Assembly (NCBI GenBank): GCA_030626845.1
Contig: DAOUTG010000019.1
Location: forward strand, 1-35,750
From: Methylococcaceae bacterium
GTDB lineage: Bacteria; Pseudomonadota; Gammaproteobacteria; Methylococcales; Methylomonadaceae
DNA: 35,750 bases
Direction: 5' to 3'
The first letter of the stretch is position 1; every line of letters starts with the position of its first letter. Position numbers and translations under genes: made by a program. Of this stretch, positions 35,419-35,750 are shown one piece after another. The notes beneath the pieces were generated by a model. The model was not told the DNA's origin, did not search any database, and saw only the letters and a program-made list of their open reading frames with translations.

Positions 35419-35525
35419 CTGTACATGACAAAAATGTAAATCGGAGTCCAAAACATGTTTTAGACTCCTATACTTCATTGATTTATAAGTAATTTATTTC
35501 TCATAATATTTTTTGTCATGTACAG
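35419..35525. mobile_element. MITE-like element D with 16-bp terminal inverted repeats and inner palindrome
   Basis: The ends CTGTACATGACAAAAA (35419-35434) and TTTTTGTCATGTACAG (35510-35525) are exact inverses. Inside, GGAGTCCAAAAC (35443-35454) pairs with GTTTTAGACTCC with one mismatch (35457-35468). The remaining sequence TTCATTGATTTATAAGTAAT is shared, inverted, with the copy at 16206-16286. No ORF fits inside 107 bases, so any movement would need a transposase elsewhere. I see no clear target-site duplication. Confidence 0.7.
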
Positions 35526-35633
35526 AGAAATAAATCATATGATGTTGCATTTATACCTTTAATTCACGAAAGTTTAAAACCACTGCTTTAACAAAAATGA
35601 AGCTATTCTTTAAAATTTACCTAAACTTATTTA

Positions 35634-35661
35634 GTATCTACTTTAAATTTCAGGGTAAAAC
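35634..35661. repeat. Half copy of the 26155 MITE terminus
   Basis: The sequence starting GTATCTACTTTAAAT and continuing TTCAGGGTAAAA repeats the left end of the element at 26155 with few changes (CAGAGTAAA there). The matching inverse end is not seen. It abuts the stop of the partial gene at 35667, so it lies in that gene's 3' region. Confidence 0.55.
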
Positions 35662-35666
35662 AAATA

Positions 35667-35750
35667 TCAGACCTGCAAACTTTGCGCTTTTTGAGCGATA
35701 AGATTCGCCATAGACGGCATCTTGAATTCACCACTGACTCGATCATAAAC
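35667..35750 (-). CDS. C-terminal end of an unidentified minus-strand gene, partial
   Basis: Reading the minus strand from the window edge gives 27 codons to a TGA ending at 35667. The sequence includes E-F-K-M-P-S-M-A-N-L-I and A-Q-K-A-Q-S-L, looks like a real amphipathic C-terminus, and its base composition is richer in G+C than the intergenic text before it. It is too short to assign a family. Confidence 0.5.
   Translation of the reverse strand, partial: VYDRVSGEFKMPSMANLIAQKAQSLQV

Overview
The window is AT-rich bacterial chromosome from a gammaproteobacterium. A classical two-domain ArgA, MutS, YggX, TldD/PmbA, a soluble RnfB-like protein and a WaaE/WaaL lipopolysaccharide-core cluster all point that way. 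The low G+C and the many short dispersed hairpin repeats would suit an aquatic lineage such as Methylococcales or Thiotrichales, but no marker here settles the family. Coding density is high and both strands are used. There is no phage, insertion-sequence transposase, CRISPR array, rRNA or tRNA that I can recognise.

Layout: 1-1156 (minus) is the 5' part of a membrane sensor with a PAS domain that runs out of the window. 1269-1790 is moaB. 1914-5317 (plus) is a tight four-gene operon: an amino-acid adenylating enzyme, an acyl-CoA-dehydrogenase-fold oxidase, a small secreted protein made of 11-residue repeats, and a DUF2799 lipoprotein. It faces a minus-strand set (9535-5340) of an MFS transporter, a LolA-like carrier and an MMPL/RND exporter. 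Then come a rhomboid protease and a TMEM43-family protein (convergent), cobD plus an RnfB-like ferredoxin, pncC, mutS and an OsmC-family gene.

16747-21246 (minus) holds two GT2 glycosyltransferases, an O-antigen-ligase-like protein and a coiled-coil DUF2130 protein. The first three are most likely lipopolysaccharide core and ligation genes. 21724-29125 holds two unrecognised secreted proteins, gamma-glutamyltransferase, rpe, yggX, mutY, an orphan terD and a secreted trypsin-like protease. 29326-31451 is cpdA and argA (minus). 31600-35359 is an AIM24-like protein followed by tldD and pmbA (plus). The window closes with the C-terminal 27 residues of an unidentified minus-strand gene.

The most interesting unit is 1914-5317. 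The adenylation enzyme plus an oxidase with an isovaleryl-CoA-dehydrogenase-type catalytic base resembles the PltF/PltE (PigI/PigA) pair, which makes a pyrrole from carrier-bound proline. No carrier protein lies nearby, and the pair is translationally tied to two exported proteins of unknown role, beside a convergent exporter/LolA pair of the kind found in aryl polyene clusters. The second theme is repeats: a palindrome with arms GGAGTCCAAAAC/GTTTTGGACTCC lies at the 3' ends of genes at four places. One copy sits inside a 107-bp element with 16-bp terminal inverted repeats, and one copy keeps its pairing through a compensatory change. Two further hairpin or MITE-like elements are present.
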